From Acidimicrobiaceae bacterium (GTDB lineage Bacteria > Actinomycetota > Acidimicrobiia > Acidimicrobiales > Acidimicrobiaceae), in the NCBI GenBank assembly GCA_013044415.1, contig JABEUO010000074.1, positions 1 to 15,076 on the forward strand: a DNA stretch of 15,076 nt, read 5' to 3'. Position numbers and translations under genes: made by a program. Under the pieces are notes generated by a model. That model was not told the DNA's origin, made no database searches, and saw only the letters and a program-made list of their open reading frames with translations. Shown one piece after another: positions 14,914 to 15,076 of this stretch; the first letter of the stretch is position 1, and every line of letters starts with the position of its first letter.

Positions 14914-14941
14914 GTTCTTCACCACATGTAGTTCTTCACCA
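14914..14941. repeat. Direct repeat GTTCTTCACCA x2, 17-bp period
   Basis: GTTCTTCACCA lies at 14914-14924 and again at 14931-14941, in the gene-free end of the window. The spacing of 17 bases between starts is the same as for the TTTGTCCATAA pair at 5040-5067, though the sequences differ. It may be a pair of regulator half-sites or a chance repeat. Confidence 0.4.
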
Positions 14942-15046
14942 AATAATACGACGGCATACCGTGGCGACCAAAAGTGATTCCGCTCCAGAATACTTAAACA
15001 TTCTTAAGCACTCCTTTTCTTTTCGCTCCCCAGCCGTCGAGTCTCC

Positions 15047-15069
15047 CCTGTCCCCACCACGGGGACAGG
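15047..15069. terminator. 9-bp perfect hairpin CCTGTCCCC/GGGGACAGG without a T run
   Basis: CCTGTCCCC (15047-15055) pairs exactly with GGGGACAGG (15061-15069) across ACCAC, and outer GAGT/ACTC bases can extend the stem around a bulge. No T tract follows on either strand within view, so it is a candidate terminator or REP-like palindrome and not a standard intrinsic terminator. It lies 236 bases after the last gene. Confidence 0.4.
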
Positions 15070-15076
15070 ACTCATA

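Noticed and set aside
14940..15020. - strand 21-codon frame (ATG near 14986) behind AAAGGAG
   Set aside because: Very short, no family resemblance, and it could be a chance pairing of a purine-rich stretch with an ATG.

Overview
The window looks like a chromosomal segment from a mid-GC actinobacterium, plausibly of the class Acidimicrobiia. The evidence is two WhiB-type [4Fe-4S] proteins, a DUF2510 membrane protein, a DUF2342 zincin-like protein, an sdhAB pair, and many GTG and TTG starts in roughly 50% GC DNA. The class assignment is inference; no rRNA gene or marker here decides it.

Layout. (1) 1-180 is the open 3' end of an unrecognised + strand gene. (2) 486-1188 holds two WhiB genes facing each other, with a possible 36-residue ORF between them. 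(3) 1189-2553 is a gene-poor stretch with a 16-bp tandem repeat built on GGTGACAGG, a distant further copy, some inverted repeats and perhaps a decayed transposase tail. (4) 2604-3203 encodes a HEAT-repeat protein whose 5' end does not match its best ribosome binding site. (5) 4910-3235, on the - strand, is a likely operon: moaE, a 63-aa one-helix membrane protein, then a divergent MreB/actin-like protein. The first actin phosphate-binding motif lies upstream of any ATG, GTG or TTG start, so the gene probably begins at a CTG behind a strong Shine-Dalgarno site. (6) 5143-7541, on the + strand, holds a DUF2342 protein and an unrecognised acidic 359-aa protein, separated by a perfect 11-bp inverted repeat. 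(7) 11533-7538, on the - strand, holds an AAA+ (ChlI/MoxR-type) ATPase, its VWA-domain partner and, after a 277-bp gap, a small conserved-looking protein. (8) 11601-14811, on the + strand, holds sdhA, sdhB, a small SCP2-like protein overlapping sdhB, and a DUF2510 membrane protein. (9) The last 265 bases carry short repeats and a 9-bp hairpin but no gene that I can support.

How the genes work together. SdhA and SdhB form the soluble catalytic half of succinate dehydrogenase (complex II), and no membrane anchor gene is present here. The AAA+ and VWA proteins form the classic two-part ATPase/MIDAS module used for metal insertion or for maturing protein complexes; their substrate cannot be read from the sequence. 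MoaE makes molybdopterin with MoaD, which is not in the window. The moaE partners, a membrane peptide and an actin-like protein, suggest an envelope or cytoskeletal function that is only co-transcribed with moaE. I see no CRISPR array, tRNA, rRNA or intact mobile element. The least explained parts are the actin-like/membrane-peptide pair, the acidic 359-aa protein with its palindromic upstream region, and the 1.36-kb gene-poor stretch.
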